Below, piece by piece: positions 24,480 through 31,811 of a stretch of DNA of 64,000 nt (its first letter is position 1; each line of letters begins with the position of its first letter). A program made the translations under genes and the position numbers. The notes under the pieces were generated by a model, which was not told the DNA's origin, ran no database searches, and saw only the letters and a program-made list of their open reading frames with translations. The DNA is from Pseudonocardia benzenivorans CB1190 (GTDB taxonomy: Bacteria > Actinomycetota > Actinomycetes > Mycobacteriales > Pseudonocardiaceae): positions 2,728,001-2,792,000 of the forward strand of contig NC_015312.1 of assembly GCF_000196675.2 (NCBI RefSeq), given 5' to 3'.

Positions 24480-25167
24480 CGATGCCCGGACCGGCTACGG
24501 CGGTCTGGAGGTCCTGCACGGGGTGTCGCTGACCGTCGACGAGGGTGAGATCGTCACCGTCCTCGGGCCCAACGGCACCGGGAAGACGTCGCTGATGCGC
24601 CTGCTGTCGGGGGTGCTGCCGCTGTGGTCGGGCCGCATCACCTTCGACGGCAAGGACCTCGGCAAGCTGCCGCCCAACAAGCGCGCCGGCCTGGGGCTGT
24701 GCCAGCTGCCGGAGGGCCGCGGCATCTTCCAGACGCTCACGGTGGGGGAGAACCTCGACCTGGGGCTCGCCGCCCGCCGCGCGCACGGCAACGCGGCCAA
24801 GGCCGACCGCGACCGCGTCCTGGGCCTGTTCCCGGAGCTCGCGGGCCGCCTCGACCAGTCGGCGTCGTCGCTGTCGGGCGGGCAGCAGCAGATGCTCGCG
24901 CTCGGCCGCGCGCTGATGAGCCAGCCCCGGCTGCTGCTCATCGACGAGCTGTCGTTCGGTCTCGCGCCCCGCGTCGTGCGCGACCTGTTCGACGTCGTGC
25001 GCGAGCTGCGCGAGCAGGGCGTCACGCTGCTGATCGTGGAACAGCAGGCGGCTGCGCTGCGCGTCTCGGACCGCACCTACATCCTGCGGGGCGGGCGCAA
25101 CGAGCTCACGCGGGACTCCGACGAGCTGTTGGCCTCCGACGAGCTGGTGAGCTCGTACCTGCGCTGA
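24463..25167 (+). CDS. Branched-chain-type ABC transporter ATPase (LivF-like)
   Basis: A 234-residue ATPase with consensus motifs: Walker A GPNGTGKTS at 35-43, signature LSGGQ at 137-141, Walker B LLLIDE followed by LSFGLAP, and the switch region LIVEQQ. It starts at TTG 24463 within the LivG gene. Its canonical signature presumably completes the catalytically competent site with the LivG-like Walker A. The conserved LivF core QLPEGRGIF is present. Confidence 0.92.
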   Translation: MLLEIDDARTGYGGLEVLHGVSLTVDEGEIVTVLGPNGTGKTSLMRLLSGVLPLWSGRITFDGKDLGKLPPNKRAGLGLCQLPEGRGIFQTLTVGENLDLGLAARRAHGNAAKADRDRVLGLFPELAGRLDQSASSLSGGQQQMLALGRALMSQPRLLLIDELSFGLAPRVVRDLFDVVRELREQGVTLLIVEQQAAALRVSDRTYILRGGRNELTRDSDELLASDELVSSYLR

Positions 25168-25189
25168 CAGCGGTACCCGAGGGGGACGG

Positions 25190-25762
25190 ATGACGGGGGA
25201 CACGGGGGAGCTGCACCTGCGGCAGCTCCCCGACCAGCTGCGCGCGCTCGACCCACCGGTCGACCCGCGCGTCCTGGAACTGGTCGACGCCGAACACGCC
25301 CGCTGGCGCGGGCTGCACGACCGGCTCGTCGCGCTGATCGTGCAGCTCATCGACGTCGCCACCGACGCGACGGGCGGCGAGCACGCCGTGAACGACGTCA
25401 TCACCCGGCTGATCGGGGAGACGACCGTCGGGATCGACGACCTCGTCGGCTCCGGGGTCTCGGTCGACCCGGCCGAGATCGCGGCGCTGCTGCGGGCGCA
25501 CGGATCGGTCGGGACGGTGTCGTCGGTCGGGCCGACGACGACGTTCCGGCACGCCTGCGGCAGCGGCGGGCACTACTGGCGCGACAACCCCGACGTCGCG
25601 ATGGTCGCCGACGGCGAGGTGCCGGGTGTGCCCGGCGACCATCCGCGTTACTGCGCCCGCTGCATCCGCAGCATCGCGAGCCACGCGGGCGACGCGTGGA
25701 CGGTGACGCCACCGGACGCCGCGGAGGACCTGTGCACGTGGCAGGTCACGGTGTCGCAGTGA
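25190..25762 (+). CDS. Unknown protein with a C-terminal Cys/His cluster
   Basis: A 190-residue protein I do not recognise. The N-terminal two thirds are helical and acidic, with no membrane segment. The last third carries HACGSGGHYW and, about 35 residues later, YCARCIRSI, together four Cys/His positions that could bind zinc. A final Cys lies near the C-terminus in DLCTW. It starts at ATG 25190, 22 bp after LivF, and ends 34 bp before an SDR, so it is part of the transporter/catabolic transcript. A role as a small metal-binding accessory or regulatory protein for this pathway is speculation. Confidence 0.8.
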   Translation: MTGDTGELHLRQLPDQLRALDPPVDPRVLELVDAEHARWRGLHDRLVALIVQLIDVATDATGGEHAVNDVITRLIGETTVGIDDLVGSGVSVDPAEIAALLRAHGSVGTVSSVGPTTTFRHACGSGGHYWRDNPDVAMVADGEVPGVPGDHPRYCARCIRSIASHAGDAWTVTPPDAAEDLCTWQVTVSQ

Positions 25763-25796
25763 GCGCGCTCCCCGACGTCCCCTCCAGGAGAAGACC

Positions 25797-26591
25797 ATGA
25801 CTCTCGCCGTCGTCACCGGCGCGGGCAGCGGCATCGGTGCCGTCATCGCCCGCCACGCCGGCAAGGCCGGCTACCGCGTCGCCTGCTGGGACCTCGACGC
25901 CGACGCCGCCGCGGCCACCGCCGCGGGGATCGGCGACGCCGCGACCGCGCGCCGTGTGGACGTGACATCCGAGAACGACGTCGTCGCCGGGTTCGAGGCG
26001 CTCGACGGGCCGCCTTCACTCGTCGTCAACAACGCCGGGCTGGTCCGCTTCGGGCCGCTCGCGACGCTGTCGATCGCCGACTGGAAGGCCGTCCTCGACG
26101 TCAACCTCACCGGCACGTTCGTCGTCGCCCGCGAAGGGGCGAACCGGATGGGTGCCGAGGGTGGGGCCGTCGTCAACATCTCGTCGATCAACGGGATCGC
26201 GGCCGCTCCCAACGGCGGCGCCTACACCGCGACCAAGGCCGCGGTGATCCGGCTGTCGGAGCAGATGGCGCTGGAGTGGGCGGGCAGCGGGGTGCGCGTC
26301 AACTGCGTCGCCCCCGGTCTGATCAACGCCGGCATGTCCGACGCGATCTACGCCGACCCCGAGATCCGGCGGCTTCGCCAGGGGCAGGTGCCGCTCGGCG
26401 AGCTCGGCACCGCCGAGCAGGTCGCCGACGCGGTCATGTTCCTGGCCTCGCCCGGCGCCGCGTACATCACCGGGCAGACCATCGCCGTCGACGGCGGCAT
26501 CACCGTCGCCGCCCTGGCGCGGATGGCGCGCCCGAAGTCGGTCGACTCGGTCGGGGCCGACGGTCCCGACCCGACGCAGGAGGTCTCGTGA
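25797..26591 (+). CDS. SDR family oxidoreductase
   Basis: A 264-residue SDR with TGAGSGIG at 7-14, NNAG, the active-site YTATK, and the C-terminal TGQTIAVDGGI. After this the protein carries an extra 25-residue tail (ALARMARPKSVDSV..) not typical of the family. ATG 25797 has CCAGGAGAAG upstream. Its stop overlaps the start of the next SDR by 4 bp. The two neighbouring SDRs may act on successive alcohols or on opposite stereoisomers. Confidence 0.9.
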   Translation: MTLAVVTGAGSGIGAVIARHAGKAGYRVACWDLDADAAAATAAGIGDAATARRVDVTSENDVVAGFEALDGPPSLVVNNAGLVRFGPLATLSIADWKAVLDVNLTGTFVVAREGANRMGAEGGAVVNISSINGIAAAPNGGAYTATKAAVIRLSEQMALEWAGSGVRVNCVAPGLINAGMSDAIYADPEIRRLRQGQVPLGELGTAEQVADAVMFLASPGAAYITGQTIAVDGGITVAALARMARPKSVDSVGADGPDPTQEVS

Positions 26592-27349
26592 AGCAGGTCG
26601 CCGGGACGTCGGTGCTGGTCACCGGCGGTGGCAGCGGCATCGGCGAAGGTGTGGCACGGCTGTTCGCCGCCCGCGGCGCGCGGGTGACGATCAGCGGGCG
26701 CCGCGAGGACAAGATCCGCAAGGTCGCCGACGACATCGGCGAGGCCTGCGCGGTCGTCGCCGGTGACGTCACCGTGCCCGCGGACCGCGAGCGGATGCTG
26801 GCCGCCGCGATCGAGCACGGCGGCGGGCTCGACACGCTGGTCAACGCCGCGGGCAACATGTACCGCGGCAAGATCGACGAGCTCGACGAGCAGCAGATGC
26901 TCGACCTCTACCACGCCAACGTCGTCGGGCCGGTGCAGCTGACCGGGCTCGCGATGCCCGCGCTGCGCGAGCGGTCCGGCTCGGTCGTCGTGTTCGGGTC
27001 CGTGCACACCCAGCGCGCGTTCCCCGGCGCGTCGCCCTACGCCGCGACCAAGGGTGCGCTCGAGGCCCTGACCGGTGTGCTCGCCGCCGAGCTGGGCCCG
27101 CAGGGCGTCCGGATCAACTGCATCCGCCCCGGCGGGGTCTACACCGAGATCAACGAGCGCGCGGGTCTGGGCACCCCGGAGCAGGCGCAGGAGCGGCTCA
27201 AGGGTCTGGCGGCGGCACACGCGATCGGGCGCATCGGCACCACCGAGGAGGTCGCGGAGGCCGTTCTCTACCTCGCCGAGGCCGAGTGGGCCACCGGCAG
27301 CATCCTGACGATCGACGGCGGTCTGTCGCTCGGCGTGACGAACGACTGA
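26588..27349 (+). CDS. SDR family oxidoreductase
   Basis: A 253-residue classical SDR with TGGGSGIG at 12-19, an N-A-A-G variant of the NNAG motif, the catalytic YAATK, and the C-terminal ILTIDGGLSLG. GTG 26588 overlaps the upstream SDR stop (GTGA). It is followed after 12 bp by a VOC gene. Similarity to the upstream SDR is only the general family level, so this is probably not a recent duplication. Confidence 0.9.
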   Translation: MKQVAGTSVLVTGGGSGIGEGVARLFAARGARVTISGRREDKIRKVADDIGEACAVVAGDVTVPADRERMLAAAIEHGGGLDTLVNAAGNMYRGKIDELDEQQMLDLYHANVVGPVQLTGLAMPALRERSGSVVVFGSVHTQRAFPGASPYAATKGALEALTGVLAAELGPQGVRINCIRPGGVYTEINERAGLGTPEQAQERLKGLAAAHAIGRIGTTEEVAEAVLYLAEAEWATGSILTIDGGLSLGVTND

Positions 27350-27361
27350 GAGGCCTTCCTC

Positions 27362-27823
27362 ATGGAGCTCTACCACGTCGGCTACGTCGTCGACGACATC
27401 GAGAAGGCGATGGCCGCGCTGTCGGCCACGGCCGGCCGAACCTGGTCGGAGATCCGTCCGCGCCACCTGAAGGTGCAGGTCGACGACTCGCCGGAGATCC
27501 TGCAGGTCGAGCTCCTCGCCGCCTACTCGCGGCCCGGACCGCCCTACGTCGAACTGATCCAGGACGTGAGCGGGGGCATCTGGTCCGGCGGCGCCCACGG
27601 CGGCGCGCGCCTGGACCACCTCGGCTACTGGGAGGCCGACCTGCCCGGCCGGGTCGCCGCGCTGCGGGCGGCCGGCGGCACGCAGGTCGTGCACGCCGTC
27701 GACGACTCCGGGAACCCCGTCCGCTTCGCCTACATGCGGGCGCCGGGCGGCGGGCCCTGGCTGGAGCTGGTCGACGAGTCCGTGAAGCCGGAGCTGATGG
27801 CCTGGATCGAGGGCACGGCATGA
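27362..27823 (+). CDS. VOC family protein (methylmalonyl-CoA epimerase/glyoxalase-like)
   Basis: A 153-residue single-domain VOC protein. The first half begins ELYHVGYVVDDIEKAM and the second has ARLDHLGYWEADL and WLELVD. His5, the His of LDHLG and the Glu of WLEL are in the positions of metal ligands. It could epimerise an alpha-carbon of an acyl-CoA or act on a ring diketone. ATG 27362 lies 12 bp after the SDR, and its stop overlaps the flavoprotein ATG. It is a different subgroup from the VOC protein at 12,682. Confidence 0.86.
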   Translation: MELYHVGYVVDDIEKAMAALSATAGRTWSEIRPRHLKVQVDDSPEILQVELLAAYSRPGPPYVELIQDVSGGIWSGGAHGGARLDHLGYWEADLPGRVAALRAAGGTQVVHAVDDSGNPVRFAYMRAPGGGPWLELVDESVKPELMAWIEGTA

Positions 27824-29280
27824 GTCACGGCGTGAGTACGGAGCCGACCGGCTCCGCGCTCGAGTGCGATGTCGTCGTCCTCGGCACCGGGCCCGCCGGG
27901 ATGGCCGCCGTCGCCGCGGCCGCCGCCGACGGGGTCGACGTCGTCGCCGTCGAGGCGATGGACCACATCGGTGGCAACTGCGTCTGGTCCACCGGCTACC
28001 TGACGTTCGTGAACTCCGCGATGCAGGCCGAGCAGGGCATCGTCGACGACGTCGAGACGTTCGTCGCCGACGCCGCGCGGATGACCGCCGAGGCCGCCGA
28101 GGGTTACGGCATGGTGGTCGACGAGGACCTCGTGCGGCTGTTCGGGCGGGAGAGCGCCGAGACCTACGACATCCTCACCGCGCGCGGCGTGCGGTTCAGC
28201 CGGTTCATCCCGCGGCCCAAGCAGCACACCGTCGACCGGATGGCGGCCGTCGTCGACCCGTGGATGTTCGCCCGCGCCTTCGAGCCGGACTTCGCGTCGC
28301 CGAACGTCCGCACCCTGTTCGGGACGACGGCGCGGCGGCTGCTGACCGACGCCGGCCGGGTCACCGGCGTCCTGGTGGACGGGCCCGACGGCACCACGTC
28401 GATCACGGCGCGCGGCGGTGTCGTGCTCGCGACCGGCGGCTACCAGTCCAACCCGGAGCTGCGGCAGCGCTACCAGCCGAACTTCCTCGCCCGCGGGCCC
28501 TACCTCGGTGTCGACACGTGCCGCGGCGACGGGCACCTGATGGGCCAGGCCGTCGGCGGCGACCTGGTGAACATGACCTTCGTGCCGCCGCTGGTGATCG
28601 TCTCGTCGTCGCTGGTCGAGGACGCCATCGCCGTCAACGAGTCCGGCGTGCGCTTCCACGACGAGGCGGGCCCCTACGAGGAGCGCGTCGAGGCCCTGCT
28701 CGGCCAGCCCGGCCGGCGCGGCTGGTACATCGTCGACGACGTCGTCGCCCGGGAGAAGGCCACGCTCATCGGGCAGATGCCCGAACCGGCCGTGCAGGCT
28801 CCGACCCTCGTGGAGCTGGCGTCGACGATCGGCGTGCCCGTCGCCGCGCTCGAGGCGACCGTCGCCGGCTGGAACGCGTTCCTCGCCACCGACGCGACGC
28901 GCGACCCGCTGACCGGGCGCGTCGTCATGCCGCCCGGGCGGCGTGCCTGCGCGACCGCGCCGTTCACCGCGATCCCGATGGTCGTCGGCGTCAACTTCGT
29001 CTCCGGCGGCTTCCGCGCCACGCAGTCGTTGCAGGTCATCGACGTGTTCGGCGCGCCGATCCCCGGCCTCTACGCGGCCGGGGACTGCCTCGGCGGGCTC
29101 GGCGGTACCGCGGAACTCGGCGGCACCCGCATCTCTGGCGGCTTCACCCTCGGCCGCCTCGCGGGCCGCGCCGCCGCCCGCGGCGAGGTCGACACCCGCG
29201 TGCGGCACAGCGTGCAGGGCGCGTTCCTGCCCAGCAAGCTGGACACGAAGATCGCGCTCGTGCACCTGGCCGACCGATGA
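27820..29280 (+). CDS. FAD-binding KstD/fumarate-reductase-like dehydrogenase
   Basis: A 486-residue flavoprotein with the FAD motif GTGPAG at 22-27, a substrate-domain segment IGGNCVWSTGYLTFVN, and the C-terminal FAD site GLYAAGDCLGGLGGTAELGGTRISGG. It belongs to the same broad group as the flavoprotein at 13,558 but is shorter and clearly divergent. It probably catalyses a second desaturation or reduction in the pathway. ATG 27820 overlaps the VOC stop, and the TrmB-like gene overlaps its own stop (ATGA). Confidence 0.87.
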   Translation: MSHGVSTEPTGSALECDVVVLGTGPAGMAAVAAAAADGVDVVAVEAMDHIGGNCVWSTGYLTFVNSAMQAEQGIVDDVETFVADAARMTAEAAEGYGMVVDEDLVRLFGRESAETYDILTARGVRFSRFIPRPKQHTVDRMAAVVDPWMFARAFEPDFASPNVRTLFGTTARRLLTDAGRVTGVLVDGPDGTTSITARGGVVLATGGYQSNPELRQRYQPNFLARGPYLGVDTCRGDGHLMGQAVGGDLVNMTFVPPLVIVSSSLVEDAIAVNESGVRFHDEAGPYEERVEALLGQPGRRGWYIVDDVVAREKATLIGQMPEPAVQAPTLVELASTIGVPVAALEATVAGWNAFLATDATRDPLTGRVVMPPGRRACATAPFTAIPMVVGVNFVSGGFRATQSLQVIDVFGAPIPGLYAAGDCLGGLGGTAELGGTRISGGFTLGRLAGRAAARGEVDTRVRHSVQGAFLPSKLDTKIALVHLADR

Positions 29281-30182
29281 CGGCACCCGACGGCGTCGTC
29301 GCCCAGCTCCAGGAGCTGGGGATGTCGATGTACGAGGCGAAGGCGTACCTCGCGCTGGTCGCGGCAGGGGAACCGCTCAACGGCTACGAGGTCGCGAAGC
29401 GTTCCGGGGTGCCACGCAGCACCGTCTACGAGACGCTCGGCAAGCTCACCGCGAGCGGCGCCACCTACGAGGTCCGCACCGACGACGACACCGTCACCTA
29501 CCTGCCGCTGCCGCCCGCCTCGCTGCTCGACCGGCTGCGGCGGCGCTACGAGTCGACACTCGGCTCGCTGCGGGCCGCGCTGCCCGCGATCGTCCCGCCG
29601 TCGCGGGTGCACCTGATCCACAACCTCACCGGCCGCGACGCGCTGCTCGAACGCGCGGGCGACGTCGTGGCCGGGGCGCGGCACGACCTGTTCCTGTCGA
29701 CGTGGCCGCAGGAGAACGTCGACCTCGAGCAGCTGGTCCGCGAGGCCGACGCCCGCGGGGTCGCCGTCACGACGCTGACCTACGGCGAGGACGAGGAGAT
29801 CCCCGGGCACACCTACTCCCACCGGCTCTCGCCGCCCGCGGTGGTGCTGGAGAACCTGGGCTGCCGGCTGTTCGTCGCCGTCGCCGACCGCCGCGAGTGC
29901 GTCATCGGCGGGTTCGTCGGCGACGACGCGTGGGGCATCTTCTCCGACAACCCGGCCGTCGTGATGGTGGCCGTCGAGTACGTCCGCCACGACATCGCGA
30001 TGCAGCTCATGGCCGAGCACTTCCCGGCCGACGAGGTCGCCGCCTTCTGGACCGACGACGTCGACCTCGCCCGCCTGCGCTCCGACCACGGGTTCGCGGC
30101 CACCGCCCTGCGGGCGGGTGGCTCCGACGGCGAGTCGCGCCCCGGCGGCCGCAGGCGCCGCCGCGGCGGCCGGTCGGCCTGA
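29277..30182 (+). CDS. TrmB-like transcriptional regulator
   Basis: A 301-residue regulator. A winged helix (YEAKAYLALVAAGEPLNGYEVAKRSGVPRSTVYETLGKL) occupies residues 18-55. A short coiled region follows, and then a TrmB-type effector domain with phospholipase-D-like strands (RHDLFLSTWPQENVDLEQL). The C-terminal 20 residues are Gly/Arg-rich. It is the last gene of the catabolic transcript, coupled to the flavoprotein by an ATGA overlap. It is the only DNA-binding protein within 70-30,182 and so is the best candidate regulator of the whole block. TrmB-type regulators commonly sense sugars or other small ligands. Confidence 0.87.
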   Translation: MTAPDGVVAQLQELGMSMYEAKAYLALVAAGEPLNGYEVAKRSGVPRSTVYETLGKLTASGATYEVRTDDDTVTYLPLPPASLLDRLRRRYESTLGSLRAALPAIVPPSRVHLIHNLTGRDALLERAGDVVAGARHDLFLSTWPQENVDLEQLVREADARGVAVTTLTYGEDEEIPGHTYSHRLSPPAVVLENLGCRLFVAVADRRECVIGGFVGDDAWGIFSDNPAVVMVAVEYVRHDIAMQLMAEHFPADEVAAFWTDDVDLARLRSDHGFAATALRAGGSDGESRPGGRRRRRGGRSA

Positions 30183-30203
30183 CCGCCCGCGCAGGGGTCC
30201 GTC

Positions 30204-30308
30204 ACGGGTGAGCCCGAGCTGTCGACGCAGCCCGAGCTCGTCGAGCCGGCCCCGGCGTTCGACGACGAGGCCGCGCTCGACGCGGAACACGTTGATGCCG
30301 CGCAGGGG
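30204..30308 (-). pseudogene. Possible 3' remnant of a SnoaL/NTF2-like gene
   Basis: Read on the minus strand, this stretch encodes PLRGINVFRVERGLVVERR and then a run ending LRRQLGLT. That closely resembles the C-terminal strand and helix of SnoaL/NTF2-fold proteins. No start, no N-terminal domain and no in-frame stop follow: the frame runs on into the antisense of the TrmB gene, although TGA occurs one base out of frame at the expected end. It may be a truncated relic. The match is by eye and short. Confidence 0.35.
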
Positions 30309-30386
30309 GGGTGCGCAGCCGCCGCGACCTGACGGTCCTGCTGCTGTCGGGCACCGTCCGAGGGCACTGACCGCGGCGGGCCGACG

Positions 30387-31784
30387 TCAGACCCGCGTCC
30401 CGGCGACCGTCGCCACCAGTTCCTCGCGGGTCGGACCACCGACCCGCCGCGGCGGTCCGGCGTGTTCGAGCACCCGGCCCGTCACGGCGGCGTCGGAGAA
30501 CACCTCGCCGGGCGTCGCGAGCATGCCGCCGATCATGGTGTGGACCCGGGCCAGTTCGGGGTCGACGGCGGCGCCCGCGGCGAGCGCCGTCGACACGGCC
30601 CACCCGCGGTCGTCCGTGCGGTAGGGCATGCCGGCGATCTCCGCCTCGATCTCGGCGAGCCGGTGGCGGTCGAACACGAGCGTCGAGTCCAGGTAGGGCG
30701 TCAGCGTCGTCGCGGTCGCGTCCGCGAAGGCACGGACGAGAGTGTCGGCGTCGTCGGTGCCGTGCGCGGCGAGGACGTCGCGCAGCAGCTGCGCGTGCAC
30801 CGCCCCCATCGACGCACCGCGACCCAGCGACGGGTTCGTGCACGCCCACGCGTCGCCGACCGCGACCAGGCCGGTGACGACCGGCGTGCCGTCGACGACG
30901 TACTCCTGGTGGCGGTCCTCGATCCCGGCCATCACGTCGACGCCGGTGACCGGCTCGCTGTCCAGCCACGGTGCGGTCGCGTCGAAGAGCCGGATCGCCG
31001 CGTCCCAGCACGCGGGGTCGCGCAGGCCGCGCAGCTCCCGGTCCCGAGCGCTCGCCGTGATCGCGACGCCGTGCACGCCGTTGTCGGCGGGCAGGGTCAG
31101 CACGGAGACGGAGTCGTGGTGGGTCAGGGCGGCGTCGAGCCCGGTGGGGGTCACACCGGAGGCGGCCCGGAAGTGCCGGGCGTAGTAGACGAAACCCAGG
31201 TCGGCCCGCTCCCGCGCGGGTGGCCGCCCGCCGAGCGCGCCGACCCAGCCCGCGACCGGGGAGCGGCGGCCGAGCGCGTCGACGACGACGTCCGACGCCA
31301 GCTCCCGGCCGCCCGCGCGCACACCGGTGACGTGCGGGACGGCCCCGGACGCGTCGGCCAGCAACGCGTCGACGGCGACGCCGCGCAGGATCCGGATGCC
31401 GCCCGCGCGCTCGGCGATCGCCGCGACGGCCGCCTCGACGACCGGGCGCCTGCCGGTCACGACGTCGAACCGCTCGTCGCCCTCGCGCCGGCCGCCGGTC
31501 GCGGCCGGGGGGCGCAGGTGCAGCAGGTTCGTCCGCATGCCGCCGGCCGCGACGAGGGCGTCGAGCACGTCGGGCAGCTCGGCGGCCATCACGGCACGCC
31601 AGCGCGGCAGCATGATGTGCAGCAGCCGGAACTGCGCCACGCCGCGGCGTTGCCACGCGAGGGGATCGGCCGGTGGCGGAGCGGGATCCCGTTCGAGGAC
31701 CGTGACGTCGTGCCCGTCACGGGCGAGCAGGAGGGCGGTGGTGAGGCCGGTCAGTCCGGCCCCGAGGACGGTGACTGTGCTCAT
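30387..31784 (-). CDS. FAD-dependent monooxygenase/geranylgeranyl-reductase-like flavoprotein
   Basis: A 465-residue flavoprotein with N-terminal FAD motif VLGAGLTGLTTALLLARDG, the DVVVDALGRRSP segment typical of class A flavin monooxygenases, and GLVAVGDAWACTNPSLGRGASMG as the second FAD site. It probably hydroxylates or oxidises a small organic molecule. I place the start at ATG 31784; a GTG at 31793 would add three residues. It follows the ATPase regulator gene on the same strand with a gap of about 27 bp, suggesting that regulator and enzyme are co-transcribed. Confidence 0.85.
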   Translation of the reverse strand: MSTVTVLGAGLTGLTTALLLARDGHDVTVLERDPAPPPADPLAWQRRGVAQFRLLHIMLPRWRAVMAAELPDVLDALVAAGGMRTNLLHLRPPAATGGRREGDERFDVVTGRRPVVEAAVAAIAERAGGIRILRGVAVDALLADASGAVPHVTGVRAGGRELASDVVVDALGRRSPVAGWVGALGGRPPARERADLGFVYYARHFRAASGVTPTGLDAALTHHDSVSVLTLPADNGVHGVAITASARDRELRGLRDPACWDAAIRLFDATAPWLDSEPVTGVDVMAGIEDRHQEYVVDGTPVVTGLVAVGDAWACTNPSLGRGASMGAVHAQLLRDVLAAHGTDDADTLVRAFADATATTLTPYLDSTLVFDRHRLAEIEAEIAGMPYRTDDRGWAVSTALAAGAAVDPELARVHTMIGGMLATPGEVFSDAAVTGRVLEHAGPPRRVGGPTREELVATVAGTRV

Positions 31785-31811
31785 GGCCGGCACGGTCCAC
31801 CGTGAGGGTGC

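Noticed and set aside
30820..30836. GTTCGTGCAC similar to repeat family A
   Set aside because: It is a single half-site within a conserved part of the flavoprotein gene, without an inverted partner; likely coincidence of codon usage.
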